DNA of 40,224 nucleotides from positions 1 through 40,224 of the forward strand of contig RCAB01000539.1 of assembly GCA_003640385.1 (NCBI GenBank), in the 5' to 3' direction. Below are positions 11,441 through 23,372 of this stretch, piece by piece (the first letter of the stretch is position 1; each line of letters starts with the position of its first letter). The position numbers and the translations under genes were made by a program. The notes under the pieces were generated by a model that did no database searches, was not told the origin of the DNA, and saw nothing but the letters and a program-made list of their open reading frames with translations. The DNA comes from Setaria digitata. Lineage: Eukaryota > Nematoda > Chromadorea > Rhabditida > Setariidae.

Positions 11441-13211
11441 CCATATCAAATCTAGTCAAACTGTAACTGTAAATTTGTTACTGAAAAGAACGTTAAAAAA
11501 AATTACATGATATATATATATATATACAATGGTAACATATTTGGAGTCCATGTTACTTTCATAACTTTGATCATACGGTCTCTGCAACTTTGCACTGTCT
11601 GAATGTCCATTTGGAAATGTATGTAATGCATGCTTATCATTTATAAATTGCCATGAAAATACAACGCGTAATTCACATAAGATGCAGGTAGAGCACGTTG
11701 ACACATTGGTTCAAATTGTCATCATAGGTAGTTGGAGTTGTTTAAGTGTACTGTAGACAGGTAATGGTTTCATGTGCAGTAGTAAAGAGTGTGAATGAAG
11801 GAAAAGAACCTTGGGAAATTCACGTGACTTAAAATCCATTTCTTCCACTGCAATGTCTAATATCACCGGGAATTCTTGTTTCTTATAAGCTAGCGAGGTA
11901 TTTTCCTATCTTCATACTTCTATGAACCTGTAAATATTCCTGTTGTATCAGGTGATACCTCCGGCACTACCGGATATCATATCGTCAGGTGTTGTATCAG
12001 CACTGTTCGTGTACAAACCACACATTTGCATAACTCGTGCTCCCTTCATCATACAGAACCTCTTCAGCTCTTCTTCAGCAGATGAGTCATACAGGGCCGT
12101 TCGGTGTTTCGCGGCTCGGAAGCACCAGGGAGAAGTTTTGGCGGTACCAGAAGATACCCTGCCGTGACGATTTACCTGTTTGCTCTGTGTTGTTTCTGCT
12201 TACACCTCTCAATGAAGAGAGGAGCATACGTAAAGGCACGTGTGTTACGTTTGTTTCTTGTGTAGATTATCTGTAATTCTAGGCATAAACTTCGACGGAT
12301 TATAGTGCTTAATTTTCAAATACGTTTAATCGCGTTGAAAAAATGTGCTACCTTTCTAAACAGATCACATAGGTTATCGCAGGGTTTAAATAGGTCGTCA
12401 AATGTTTTTTTTTTTTCTCTTTGATATTCGTGGCATTTTATTGTCATATTGATAGCATTTGATAGAAATTTCGGGAAAAATATTGGAACATTTTCGGAAT
12501 ATATTTAAATATTGATAACTAAGTCGTAAAAATGGTACAATAAATTGGTGTTACGATTTTGATCGTCTGATGCTATTTTGAGAGGACTCTGAAGGTAGCA
12601 GAAAGTCGGAAGGCGAAATGTTTAATTTAAGCAAATTTGTTAATAGGCATCAGTTTAAATGATGGAATATAATGTGGAGGTGACTTGGAAAAATAGTTTA
12701 TCATAGATAGTGATAGAGTATTTTACTAGTAGGTTAGAGAGAAAAATAGAAGATAGAAAAGAAAATGTTGAACGCATATTGCTTTTTCTTTTTCCGCATT
12801 TCTCAGAGCATTTGATAAATAGTGAAATAAATGAGATAATGGATCGTACTTGTCGAGAAAGCTTCAGAAGACATTTTTAGATTATATATCGGCTATTTGA
12901 AAGCCGTTAATTTTTTGGGGATTATTCTAGATGGTAATGAAAATTTCTTTTTTTTGGAATTGCAGATAACATTGAATGTTTTCTAAATTTTCATCGACGA
13001 TATTTAGTAGGCATAAAATGGATTAGTTTTAAATATTGATTCAACTAGTAGTTATAACGATAAGTTGTTTTTTGTTAGAATCAGACGGACGGGGTTATGG
13101 TATATTAAACGTTAGAGATTTCAGTTCAATGTTATTCGTATTACAAGCCTGTTAAGATTGTTTCGAAAAACGTTAATTATTTCATTACCAAATTTTAACG
13201 AAAAATTTTCA
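11441..13211. other. Intergenic region with a GC-richer island at about 11530-12280
   Basis: The part up to about 12280 is visibly less AT-rich than the intergenic DNA elsewhere. It carries three successive open minus-strand frames (11456-11704, 11711-11905, 11948-12199), none of which I recognise, plus overlapping plus-strand frames. An (AT)n run lies at 11510-11526. From 12280 to 13211 the DNA is ordinary AT-rich sequence that probably includes the promoter of the eIF4H-like gene. Confidence 0.5.
11948..12199 (-). other. Open frame of 83 codons, possible unrecognised exon
   Basis: This minus-strand frame lacks an ATG near its upstream end, so it would have to be an internal or terminal exon. 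Its translation is protein-like, for example AAKHRTALYDSSAEEELKRF followed by FCMMKGARVMQMCGLYTN, and ends in a TGA. Possible acceptors (CAG) lie at its upstream edge. I recognise no family and found no convincing partner exon, so it may equally be noncoding, such as a promoter or antisense RNA. Confidence 0.2.
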
Positions 13212-13240
13212 GGTGATCGGATTCCTACTTTTAGTGACAA

Positions 13241-14632
13241 ATGATGACTGGACGGTAAGCGGTTGTCTTTTCATTTTTTCTTTCATGTTTTTTGGGCTTT
13301 GTTTTTGAAACTCGAAAGAATTATTTAATTGCCTATCAAGATTGAAAATAAATGAATAAAAGAAATTTAACTGTTTAGGAGACAGCACAGACCCATACCA
13401 GATGAAGCACCATTTAAAGCATATGTTGGAAATTTACCGCTTGATTTGGTTCCTGGTGATTTGGACTCGCTGTTTGCAGATTTTGCGGTATGCTTTTTTT
13501 TTTTTTATACTGAGCAAATTCAACTTCCTTTTGCTTTGCTACACTTCCTGTTTTTAGAAACAATAGAGCGATTTTCTACTTCGTGTGTTCCTTGCTTTGC
13601 ATAAGGTTTGGAGAAGTTGAACCCATAAATAAAAGCAAGATAATTGTTTTGTTATTGTATAAAAAGCAGTAATCATTCCTCAAAAGATGTTTTTATCGAT
13701 ATATGTAACTTCATGTTATTCGCATAATTTGTTACTTAATGTTAGCTATTTTTTTTAGGTTATTGAGGCAAAGATGATGCGTGACTATGAGAACGATCGC
13801 TTCAAGGGTTTTGCTTATATTGAGTTTCGAACTCGAGAAGATTTGGAAAGAGCCCTCACATTGAATGGTGTAGTAAGTAATTATTATTATTATTGTTCTT
13901 GCTGCTGACCTATTATTGTCCGAATTTGGTTTAACGATTTTTGCATTTGAAATCAAGTTCAGTGATAAAACAAAGAAAATAAAAGATTTAGTGAAACTTG
14001 TATTCTAGTACTAAACTCATTTCTTGAACATTTTGAAGGAGTATGATGGACGGATGTTACGTGTGGATGTGGCAGATGCTCCACGTGGAAGAGAACGCAG
14101 AGGTGGAGGTCGTGGTAGCTTTGGTGGACGCGGTGGTAGCGCTCGTGGAGGACCACCTTTCAGAGGTTCTCTCAGTGTGATCAAATTTGAAATATTTCTG
14201 TATCCAATTTTTCAAAAAATATCCAAATTTTCTATGATTGAGTTCATTTGTTTTAGGTGATGGTAGACGTGGCGGTGGAAGTAGTCGGTCTGGAGAGCGA
14301 CCTGATAGTAGGACTGATAATTTTGGCCGTGCTGATTATGATAGACCAGATAGAGGTGGCTTTAGCCGCGGTAGAGGTTATGGCCAAGATGTCGAATTTG
14401 TTGCACATTCTAGTGGTGAGTTGGTTCGCAGTTTTGTTTTTCTTCGTGTTTATTAAATTTGAATTCACATCACTGTGAGAAATTTCGAGTTTTTTTCATT
14501 TCAGCACCTGGTAGGCCGCAGTTAAATTTGAAACCTCGCACTACTGATCCAGAAGAATTGGAAAGACTGAAGAAAATTGAAGAGGAAGAGACCAAAAAAC
14601 GCCAAGCACGTATTTTTGGAGTGAAAGAATAG
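13241..14632 (+). CDS. drr-2: eIF4H-like RNA-binding translation initiation factor (DRR-2 type)
   Basis: Cytoplasmic cofactor expected to stimulate the eIF4A helicase during mRNA scanning; the C. elegans eIF4H homologue is DRR-2. Exons: 13241-13254, 13379-13487, 13759-13872, 14039-14165, 14257-14415, 14505-14632; in phase, 216 residues, close to the family length. One RRM covers about residues 16-95, with RNP2 AYVGNL (19-24) and RNP1 KGFAYIEF (57-64). An RGG-rich linker follows (about 97-155), then a charged C-terminus ending TKKRQARIFGVKE. The start MMTG was chosen because an acceptor TTTTCAG at 13206-13212 lies 28 bases upstream with no plausible donor, suggesting trans-splicing. The 14-base first exon and the GAAG acceptor of exon 4 are the weakest boundaries. 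RRM plus the eIF4H-like spacer makes other RRM proteins unlikely. Confidence 0.9.
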
Positions 14633-15756
14633 TTTTTTATTTAAAATTACTAGATTGACTATCTAGTACAACTCTTGCTAGAGGTGAGGCAGCATTATCG
14701 GCTGTCTGTTTATGCTTTTTATTCTTGTGAAGAAATATTTTCATATTTTTGCACTAATAAGTATCTGTTAACTTACTTTCATTGTTACTCACCCTATTCG
14801 CGATACCACTGGAAAGACTTTGTTTAAGTTTAAGGAGTCGTTTCGTTTTCAGAAAAATCTGTACTTTTACGGTAATTATATGTTTAAAATTTACTTTTCC
14901 TTTGGAAATTCCTAGCAACCGAAGATGCTATGGCGAGAACAATCGTGAAATTAAGATCTAACCTTTTGTTCCCTTTTTCGTTCACTATTAGTATTATTAA
15001 TTTCAATTTTGATTTTCATTCAGTCTCATGTCACTGTAATTACATGTCACCTTTTGAAATGTGCTGCTCATATTACCACTGGAAATTCTGATAATTTCAG
15101 GACTTCGTCTTCTTATTGCTCCATCAACATTTGTTGGTATTTTTTTTTTTTTTCCTTTTTCAGTAGAAAGAATTGCTGTTCTTTGGTAATATTGTACCCT
15201 TTCACTGTATACACTTTTTCTTAAATGATGGAAATGAAATGTTGAAAAAAAGGTTTTTCTCAAATATTCCTTTCAGTTATTTTCTTTCCTTGTTCAGGTT
15301 TTCAGGGTTTGAAATTATGAAAAGCGGTTCTTTTTTTTTTTTTTTTTGCCTTTTCTCTTCGATGTTCGTCTTGCTTTCCGTGCAATTCCTTAAACTATTT
15401 TCTTTCGTTCTGACTCACAAAATCACACGGCATTATCAATGTTTCTGCTACTCTTTGGAAAAATTATCTCTATTTATGCGAGAATTTTTTACAGCACTGG
15501 AATTTATTTTGGAGGAATTCGAATTTGTTTGTCGTAATTCACATGAGACCCATAAAGACCACTTTTGTATGCTCTGAATGAGGTTTCAGTAAGAGGCAGA
15601 TTCCCCGAAGTGAATATAAAAGTGTATCATGTGCACATTTTGAGACGTAATCTTTCTTCTTATTTTAATCTCTGCATCTTTTGTTTCTCGCCGATACACA
15701 AGGAATTGTAATTTTGCGAATGCTTTTTTCTCCGTTTTCTCTTCTCATTTTGATTA

Positions 15757-15791
15757 ATATATATACATATGTGTATATATATATATATATA
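15757..15791. repeat. (TA)n microsatellite with interruption
   Basis: Alternating TA runs broken by CATATGTG in the middle. Confidence 0.85.
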
Positions 15792-16157
15792 AAATGAATT
15801 CAAGTTTTCCAAATAATCAAGCATTTCATTTCTTATTGTGAAATATCATTAAATGGAATTAGTAGTGAAGTTTTACGCCTCATCGGATTTAGAATTGTTC
15901 TGATGGAACTGACTTATAGTTGTTAATTGCTTATAGTAAAGGGTTATTGACAATGATAAACTGATAAAGATTTAGAAGATTCAGATTCTTTCTTCCTCTA
16001 GCATTTATCAAAATTTTGACATATCTAATCATGATTAGTGTAGTGGATTTAGATATGACTGAGGACGAGCGAAATCTTTATCCCTCAGTATTGGTGATGG
16101 TATGAAATGTTGAAATTTTGCTTCATCCTTTATCACATAATCTATCAATCACTCACA

Positions 16158-16228
16158 TTATTATTATTATTATATTTCGTTATTATTATTATTTATTATT
16201 ATTATATTATTATTAATTATTACTATTA
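16158..16228. repeat. Interrupted (TTA)n microsatellite
   Basis: TTA repeats over about 70 bases with interruptions at TTTCG and TTAATTATTAC. Confidence 0.9.
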
Positions 16229-18176
16229 GTTCCATGATTTTGGAAGGATTTGTTGAAAAATAAAATTCCCATAAAGATTTGTGTATGCACTGGAAAAAGA
16301 TCCGATATATTGTATTAGTTTGAGAGAAAGTACCTCTGAGAACTAAATAAACATTGTCTTTTGTGGAAACCGCGTTTTATATTTTCAATTAGAAATTTCA
16401 GTAATAAAAAAAGGAATGATAATGATATCAGTTGACAACTGCAATCATGATGTATGACATTGCTCAGCTTGTTGTAGTAGTATAGATTGAATAATGTATT
16501 ACGTTGTGAGTGATCTTTTCATCTCTGCCTGCTAATTTTCTCTTTTCAATTTTTATATTGTTGTTATTGTCAGCACTTCTTAGTCGTTTGTTTTCTTCAT
16601 CTTTTGTTTTATCGCAAAAATGCATTTTTCACGTCGCGCAACATATCAATATCATACTAAGTCATTCATTATTTGGATAATAATATTTCACAATTAAAGT
16701 AATTAAACTTTGAATATTTAATAGGCAGGATTTGGTAGATTATTGTCAGGTGGAAGTAATATTTGCTAAAGAGATTTTCCTGATATCTGAAATTAATGGA
16801 TGAGATAATTACTAAGAAATTGATACAAAAATATATTCGCGTTTTGCTGCTTAGGACGAATTATATCGTTAAATATGATTATATCATCATTTTTTAAAAT
16901 TTATTTATTTTTCCTCTTTTCCGCTAATTACGTATTAATTTTTGCTTTTTTAGCTACATTTTTTTATATAGGCGGAGAATTGCAAAATCGCCAGATAGAA
17001 AGTAAATTTGTGCGAATGAGTTGTAAAAGTAGAATTGACGCAACTTATAGGTGAAAAAGTTTTCTGACAGAGATGAGAGACTTGAAGATAGGAAACATGT
17101 ATAAGAAATTGATAACGATGAATTAAGAGCAGTTATCAAAACTGTCTTGTTATCACTACTAACCCGTAGGATTACTAAAGAACTCGGGGTCATCGTGCGA
17201 TTGTTTAGTGTGTGCCTTAAAATGTCTGGGTAAAAAATATCGTTCGCATTTGATTCGTTTATTATAAAAATCATTATTTTGAATTGTCATGTTTTCGTAT
17301 CTTCAGCAGTAATAATAGTAATTAGCAGTAATTATTTATCTTACTTAACGAAACATAACGATTTAAAGAATGAATGAAGAAATTGCATGTTGTACATCGA
17401 AGCAAAAGGGCCCGTCGTAATTATTTGGCAATTTCCTATCATACCTTTTTTTTTTTCTTGAAATTATTATGTCTCTCGAGTTTGCCTTTCAGACCAGGAG
17501 AAGATTTTATCCTCTTTCTATAATTTTTCCATTCAGTCAATTAATGCTTCAGAAAAATGAAATGGATTAAGCTACGAAATTTTGGTTCAGTTTTAGTTGA
17601 CTTTTTCTGTTCTCTTTTTTCTACTTCTTTTCGACAACTTTTTCGTTCACAATGGTCAGGAAAATAAAGAAATATTTTGCTAAGTTTTGGCGAATTATAT
17701 TATTGCTGTTCCTATTTCATTTAACAAAGATGAATTTATGGCAATAATCCGAAAAATTTTAGTTAGAAAGCAGAAAATTTTTTTTTTTTGTTGCATTATT
17801 TTTACACAATACTTCACTCGATGATTTATTGATATGCTATAGAAAAAGAATAATGCAGAAATTTGTGCTTCCTGAGATATTTTTAAAGTGATTGCAAATC
17901 TTTTATTGTACTATCAGTTTTAAATTTTGATATAGGTTATAATTTATTGGTTAGTAATAGATGCATTGATTGATATATACCTAATCGTAGATGAAAAAAG
18001 GTTGATAAAGACTAGTGGTAAGAATAGGAGTAAATCATGAAAGAATTGCATTGTTATGAGCTTAATTGAATAAAAAAAGGCTCAAGTGAGAAAATGAAGG
18101 AGAGTAAGACCGCGTTAATATTAAATTGAATTGAAATTTGTTCCCGTTTCTAGGAGTCACTTTTCCAGTGCTAAAG

Positions 18177-19102
18177 ATGACTGATAGCATGGATACAACT
18201 ATACGGAAGAAGTTGGAATTAGCGCTGAAGCCATCATTTCTGGTAGGTTAGAAGTAATCAATGTAATTTTGTGCCAGTAAAGGGAAGTAATTACTTTGAT
18301 TTACATTAATATTAGTTCTACATTAACTTTAGTGTTATTTTGTGTTTTTCTGAATTTAATTTTAAGCTACACTTCTAAACTGACAGTGAATGTTGAAATG
18401 ATGTTGTGAAGTTTTCAGTTATAAGAACATTATGATTTATGTTGCATTATTTCCTTAAGAAATAGGTTAGTGTAAATATTTAAATATGTGAACTGAGATT
18501 TGACTAATATTCCAAGTAATGCTGTGAAGAGTGAGATTTTTTAATAAAATATGTGAGAACCGATGAAGGTCGCTGCGGTAATTTACTGTAATTTGTGTAA
18601 TAAATGAGAAGTGTATATTCTTCAAAGTGGTTTGTAAATTTTTCTTTTTTGAGGACATCGAGGATTTTAGTGATGGATGCGGATTGAAATTTCGCCTGGT
18701 CATTGTTTCAGAGAGTTTTAATGGCAAAACAACCTTAGCGTCACATCGGTAATTACAAATATTATTGTGCATTTTACGAATGATCGAAAATTTTCGTTAA
18801 TTCCTGCATTGCTCTGTAAAATATAATAAAGAAATATCGAAATTTAAGGATCTTTTTGTACATAAATTGTTAGTTTTTACAGAACTTTATATTCTACAAA
18901 TTTTATCATATCTTTACGAGGAAAATTTTTATTGTACCTGATCCACTGATTATTTTGATTAGCACTAAACAGAAATTTTTTTTACAGGATGGTTTACGAG
19001 GCTTTAAAGGACGAAATGGAAGCAATACATGCATTAGAGATTAAAACGTATACAAACGAAAAGTGGGCTGCAGCAGATGAAAGCGAAAAAAGAAAAGCTT
19101 AA
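18177..19102 (+). CDS. BolA-like protein, BOLA2 type
   Basis: Small BolA-domain protein expected to bind a [2Fe-2S] cluster with a monothiol glutaredoxin (GLRX3/Grx3 type) in the cytosol and serve iron-sulfur trafficking. Exons: 18177-18242, 18654-18748, 18988-19102; in phase, 91 residues, the usual size. The domain fills residues 5-80. The proposed cluster ligands are visible in FSDGCG (Cys31) and EAIHALEIKTYTNEKW (His68), the same positions as in human BOLA2; the conserved SHRMVYEALKDEM helix precedes His68. There is no mitochondrial presequence, and the C-terminal IKTYTNEKW favours BOLA2 over BOLA3 or BOLA1. The start follows acceptors TTTCTAG and TTTTCCAG within 25 bases upstream, consistent with trans-splicing. 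The exon 2 acceptor is an unusual TTTTTTGAG. Confidence 0.92.
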
Positions 19103-19947
19103 GTTTACTTCTGTCAGTTATTTTGTAAGTACACTTTTCGTATTCATTTCTTTTCTTTTTTTTTTCCTTAGAAGAAAGCGCTGTTATATTACTATAGTAC
19201 TTATCATAGTGATTTTTTTAAATAATTTGTTGAAACTCATATCGATTAATTTTCAGAATGTGCTAAGAAAAAGAAGTGATAAGTTTGTGATCATTGATCA
19301 TTTTCAATTTTATAACCATTTTATCAGCAATATTTTATTGAATTGAAAGACTTTAATAATTGCAACGGCGTTGTTGCATGTAATTGTATTCTTCTCATAA
19401 ATAATTTTGAGGTTAAATATGGACAAAAGCCAGAGGCTTTTACAGGCTTTAGAGCGAAGATTAGTTAGTAATGAAATGCGGCAAATTTCCTGTGAGCATT
19501 GATTTTATTCACTAGATTGATATCATTTCTTTTATTGTTGTTGTTTTTACGCTTAATTTTTATTTGTTCCAAATATGTTTGATGTTGTTACAAAAATTTA
19601 TACGTAAAACTTGACAACACTTATGCGTAAAAAGTTCGCTTTTTCGAGTGTTCATTTTTTCTGGTATTTTCCATTACTAATTATGGTTAACTTGACTTAT
19701 AAGTTAAATATTGAAGTGATTAATATTATCATTGTTGAAATGTTATTCAGACATATCTCGCATTTTTACTGCACTGATTTTTTGTGTGATTTTGGTGCTC
19801 TCTCCTTGAATAACATTTCATAAAGTAATTCACGAGGTTGCTTCTTACGTCGGCGCTACTATTACTGTTATTCAAGCGTTTATTAGTGGATTTAATTGAT
19901 GTTCTCTTTCCGACGGAAAGAAAATTTGTCGTATAATTAATTGCAGA
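19103..19947. other. Intergenic interval between BOLA2-like and ACBD6-like genes
   Basis: 845 bases between two genes on the same strand. A short frame beginning MDKSQRLLQALERRL at about 19420 is open for 27 codons, but splicing it to the next exon gives the wrong frame. A small hairpin-capable GCAAC...GTTGC lies near 19365. No polyadenylation signal was certain. Confidence 0.5.
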
Positions 19948-22133
19948 ATGTTTGTGTACCAGTTGTTGAAATGGACATCGGGAAGTTCTACCAGCGAAGA
20001 AGATAGAGAAGAAGAGCCTGAAGAAGAAATCAGTGAAAGGCTTGCATCAAAATTTGCTTCAGCCTGTACTTTTTTACCTATTGCACTTAGTGAGGGTCGA
20101 GTTTCACGCGAAGACCAGTTGTATTTTTATGCTCGATATAAACTTGTTACAGATGGAAAAGCTGGTTAGTCTCTTTTGCGATTACTTAGTTTAGATCTGC
20201 GAAGCTTTTAGGATAGTCTTTATTTTTTAATATTCATATTAATTTAGTCACTGCATGACTCGATTTCGTCTATTAATCCAATAGATTATTCCTTGAAAAT
20301 TTAGAATTAAGAATTACGTAATCTTTTTTATAGGACTGTAATAAAAATAGTTAGTATATTACTGGTGCAGGGTAAGTACGAAGTATTTTTAGTTGTTTAG
20401 CTTTGATATAACTATATTTAATGCAGTTATAACAGATCCCAGTAGGCGTCCCAGACTATACGATATCGTTAGTCGTGAGAAATTCGATGCATGGTTATCA
20501 TTGAGCAGTATGTCAAGAGCCGAAGCTATGAGACAGTATATTGCGAGACTTGTCGAACTTGATCTTGGTTGGGATGCAAGTCAGTCCTATCGTATTCGTT
20601 ATGGTATTAGGCCAAGTACAATGGTTGATGCAGAGTCTACTGAAGTAAGGTTTCTGAAATTTATTTGCAAATTTCAGTATATTAATGGAATTTTTTGGAA
20701 TTAAAAATGGGATTGTTTTTTGCCTTTCAAATATTTTTTATTTTGGATCTTCACGACACTTAAAAATTCCTTAAGTTTTTAGTCAAACATAATCAAGTTT
20801 TTAGTGTTCATGATTCATATTTCCATCACTGTTTTTATTATTTCAGCAAAGACATACTATGGATTTCCCAGTTTCCTACTTGTCACTTCTTTTACCATTA
20901 ATGTTCGACTTTCTTTCACTTCCATTACATGTTTTTATTTCGGGTCTTGCATTTCTTTTAACATTCCGATCAGAAATTTTTTATTATGTTAATTTGCTGT
21001 GGAATCTTAGATCACGCTATCGCATTTCATGAGTAGGACATCTTTTTATTGGAAGTCGTACTTTTATCACACCTGTCTATTTCGGTAGATAAATTTGAAA
21101 TTTTTATCCTCTTCTGTAAATACTATACTTTTTTTCCTTCCTTGCAGACAGAATCATCCTGCATGAGTATGGAGCAGATAGAATGGTTTGCTGCCTTAGA
21201 TGAAGGTAATGTGGAGAAGCTAAAAGATCTTCTGGCTGCTAATCTAGGACTTTTGGAGGAAAAAGATGAGAATCAAGTAAACTACATCCACTTATTTTTC
21301 CAAAAAAAAAAAAAAAAAACAAATTGCTGATCACATCAAATGTCGAATTCTTTTCTGTTAACTTTTTCTTTCTTCATTTCATAATGTCTTAGTGCACATT
21401 TGCACCGAACAGATATACCTTCTGAAGAAGGAAATAAGTCGTCAAACAGTAAAAACATAGTTAAATTTGGGAAAAAAGTCTCAGAAAAGTGATCACTTTT
21501 TTTAAATCAATTTCACATGATGCCCACTGTTTTGTCATATTCGTTATTCAAGTATCCCGATTGTTTTAGCTAACTGCACTGCATTGGGCTTCCGATCGTG
21601 GAAAATTGGAACTTGTAGATTTTCTTGTTAATGCTGGAGCTGATGTTAATATTCAGGATTACAGTGGACAGACCCCTCTGCACTACGGTTGTTAATTTAG
21701 TAATAAAAAGGAATAAAATAGGCCTAATTAATTAGTCAAATCTTCTTCGCATTGGTAGAGTTGAAAGTTTAGAATACCTACAGAAGGGAAACTAGGTGGA
21801 TACACTAGCAGAGTCGAAATTTGTGTCATTAGCGATTCGTAAGTCATTAACTACAGCTTAACAGAGTTTACTGTTTGCTGTTTGATAATCTTGTGAGATA
21901 TAAGTCATATTTCTCATCAAGTTTTTTTCTTTTCATTATCATTATATATATTTAACGAAACCGTTGCAGCCGTTTCATGTTCCCATCGTTCTGTAGTGGA
22001 TTTTTTGCTCAAGAAAGGTGCTGATCCAGCAGTGGCTGACTTTGAGGGGAATTGCGCCTTGGATATCGTCAGTGATGCAATTATTAGGCGAATGTTAGAA
22101 GATGCTCTTCCAGAAGGAGGAGTAAAATCTTGA
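19948..22133 (+). CDS. Acyl-CoA-binding domain protein with ankyrin repeats (ACBD6-like)
   Basis: Expected to bind long-chain acyl-CoA; human ACBD6 is linked to protein N-myristoylation and lipid handling. Exons: 19948-20164, 20436-20644, 21148-21276, 21570-21687, 21970-22133; in phase, 278 residues (human about 282). The ACB domain covers about 28-118, with the signature YARYK (61-65), the REKFDAW segment and MRQYIARLVELDLGW. A linker rich in Ser and Arg follows, then ankyrin repeats: LTALHWASDRGKLELVDFLV (186-205) with NAGADVNIQDYSGQTPLHYA, and a second ending in LLKKGADPAVADFEGNCALD. The acidic stretch at 15-30 is low-complexity. ATG lies one base after acceptor TTGCAG, so the start is either directly trans-spliced or in an internal exon whose upstream partner I could not find. 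The family call is secure; the first residues are less so. Confidence 0.9.
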
Positions 22134-23372
22134 AAATATGAAATCCTACGTTATATTTGCTGATATGCTTTTGATTATTTAAGGACGAAATTCTAGAGCA
22201 GCAGATTTCTGTGCAGTTATTTTTCATGATGTTAAAAAGATGCTTGAGTTTCTCATATAAAAACAAATTCCTAACTGAAAGGTGTAAAAGGCTTAGCTTA
22301 ATTTTTCATTGAGGCCCTTCAATACTACAAAGCTTTGGCAAACTAATGTATACTGTTCGAAATATTTTGTACAAATTAGATTTTTAAGTTTAGTAAAATT
22401 AACTAGAAGGAGCTGTGATGTCCGAAAGAAAACCTTGCAAAACCCCAGTTCCAGAAATTTCGTTGAACCAAATATCAGCTTCCATTTCTTTTGTGCTGTC
22501 GTAAGTTTTTCTTGGATTCGTTAAAGAAAAAACACGTATTATTTATGCTCTTGATGCTGACCAAAGTTAAGGAATATTTCGAACGCATTATGATTTAGTT
22601 ACTCAGTCGTTCAAGCGAACTCTTGAAATCAGGAGAAGAAAACGATTTTTCGCCTTGCAGAGGAGTCTTGGTATAAACTTTTAACTTTCTGCTAAGGTTA
22701 TTACGAATCTTGATATGTAGGTACTCTGGTGTATAGAAAGGACGAAATGAAGTTATAATATTTCCTTTGCGAAAATGAAGTTTGCCAATGCACGGGTCAG
22801 AATCTCCGGTAGGTCTTCGCGAACTTCAGCTTTCTCTTGATCCTTATTTTCGCAGCCTTATCAAAGTCAAAGTTAGAGAAAGAAGCTCGCTTTTTACATT
22901 CAATCTCGATAGTGCCTACATTAGACAGTGAACAACTGAATCAAAGTTTTGATTTCAAACAAAAGTATTTGTGAGGTGGAAACAACAGCTGTTGATGATG
23001 CGATTATTGCTATATTCATTTGTGGAACACATAGTACCAAACGTATAAACGTAACAAATGTTTATTAAATGAGAGGATATGTAAAGAAAAAATTAGATGT
23101 GGTTAAATTGGTTTTAATAGATGAGGACATGCAAGGAAAAATCAGAATCAGATATGAAGCAATTTAACAAATGATTTAAGCAAGCATAACAGACAGGAAA
23201 TCAACAACCACTCAGAAACTAATTCCGCACAATTATGATAAACTGGACGGTTGAAAATAAGTCAACAGCGATTTGAGCTTATTTCTCTCTCTCAATCAGA
23301 TAAGTAGTCGGGCAGTTTTATTTTGATCCGAGAAGGAAATAAATAATCACTATATAAAACCTTACTTATAAA
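22134..23372. other. Convergent intergenic region between ACBD6-like and OST3-like genes
   Basis: Holds the 3' ends of two convergent genes. A polyadenylation signal for the minus-strand gene lies at 23317-23322. Open frames such as 22309-22524 (+) look like chance. Nothing else recognised. Confidence 0.6.
23317..23322 (-). other. Polyadenylation signal AATAAA of the OST3-like gene
   Basis: AATAAA on the minus strand begins about 50 bases after the TGA at 23373, a normal distance for a short nematode 3' UTR. Confidence 0.6.

Larger units (their letters stand above)
14633..18176. other. 3' flank of the eIF4H-like gene and intergenic DNA
   Basis: No convincing gene. The long plus-strand frame at 15173-15577 is dominated by F, L and S because the DNA is T-rich. 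AATAAA occurs at 16259-16264 and 16346-16351, but both are far from the stop codon. Simple repeats occupy 15757-15791 and 16158-16228, and a 14-base palindrome CTAATCATGATTAG lies near 16025. Confidence 0.6.

Noticed and set aside
14238..14478. Overlapping frames on both strands inside the eIF4H-like gene
   Set aside because: They are shadows of the RGG-rich exon 14257-14415, whose in-phase reading joins the RRM exons.
15173..15577. Plus-strand frame of 134 codons downstream of the eIF4H-like gene
   Set aside because: Translation is dominated by F, L, S and poly-F from T-rich DNA, with no domain and no supporting splice or start signal.
16954..17274. Minus-strand frame of 106 codons
   Set aside because: S/L/F/N-rich, no domain, no good acceptor at the start and no partner exons; likely chance.
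19077..19346. Plus-strand frame beginning MKAKKEKLKF at the end of the BOLA2-like gene
   Set aside because: Overlaps the last codons of the BOLA2-like exon in another frame and continues into F/I-rich AT DNA.
19420..19502. Short frame MDKSQRLLQALERRL as a possible first exon of the ACBD6-like gene
   Set aside because: Its possible donor (TTA|GTTAGT) leaves phase 0, which puts the ACBD6 exon at 19947 in the wrong frame.
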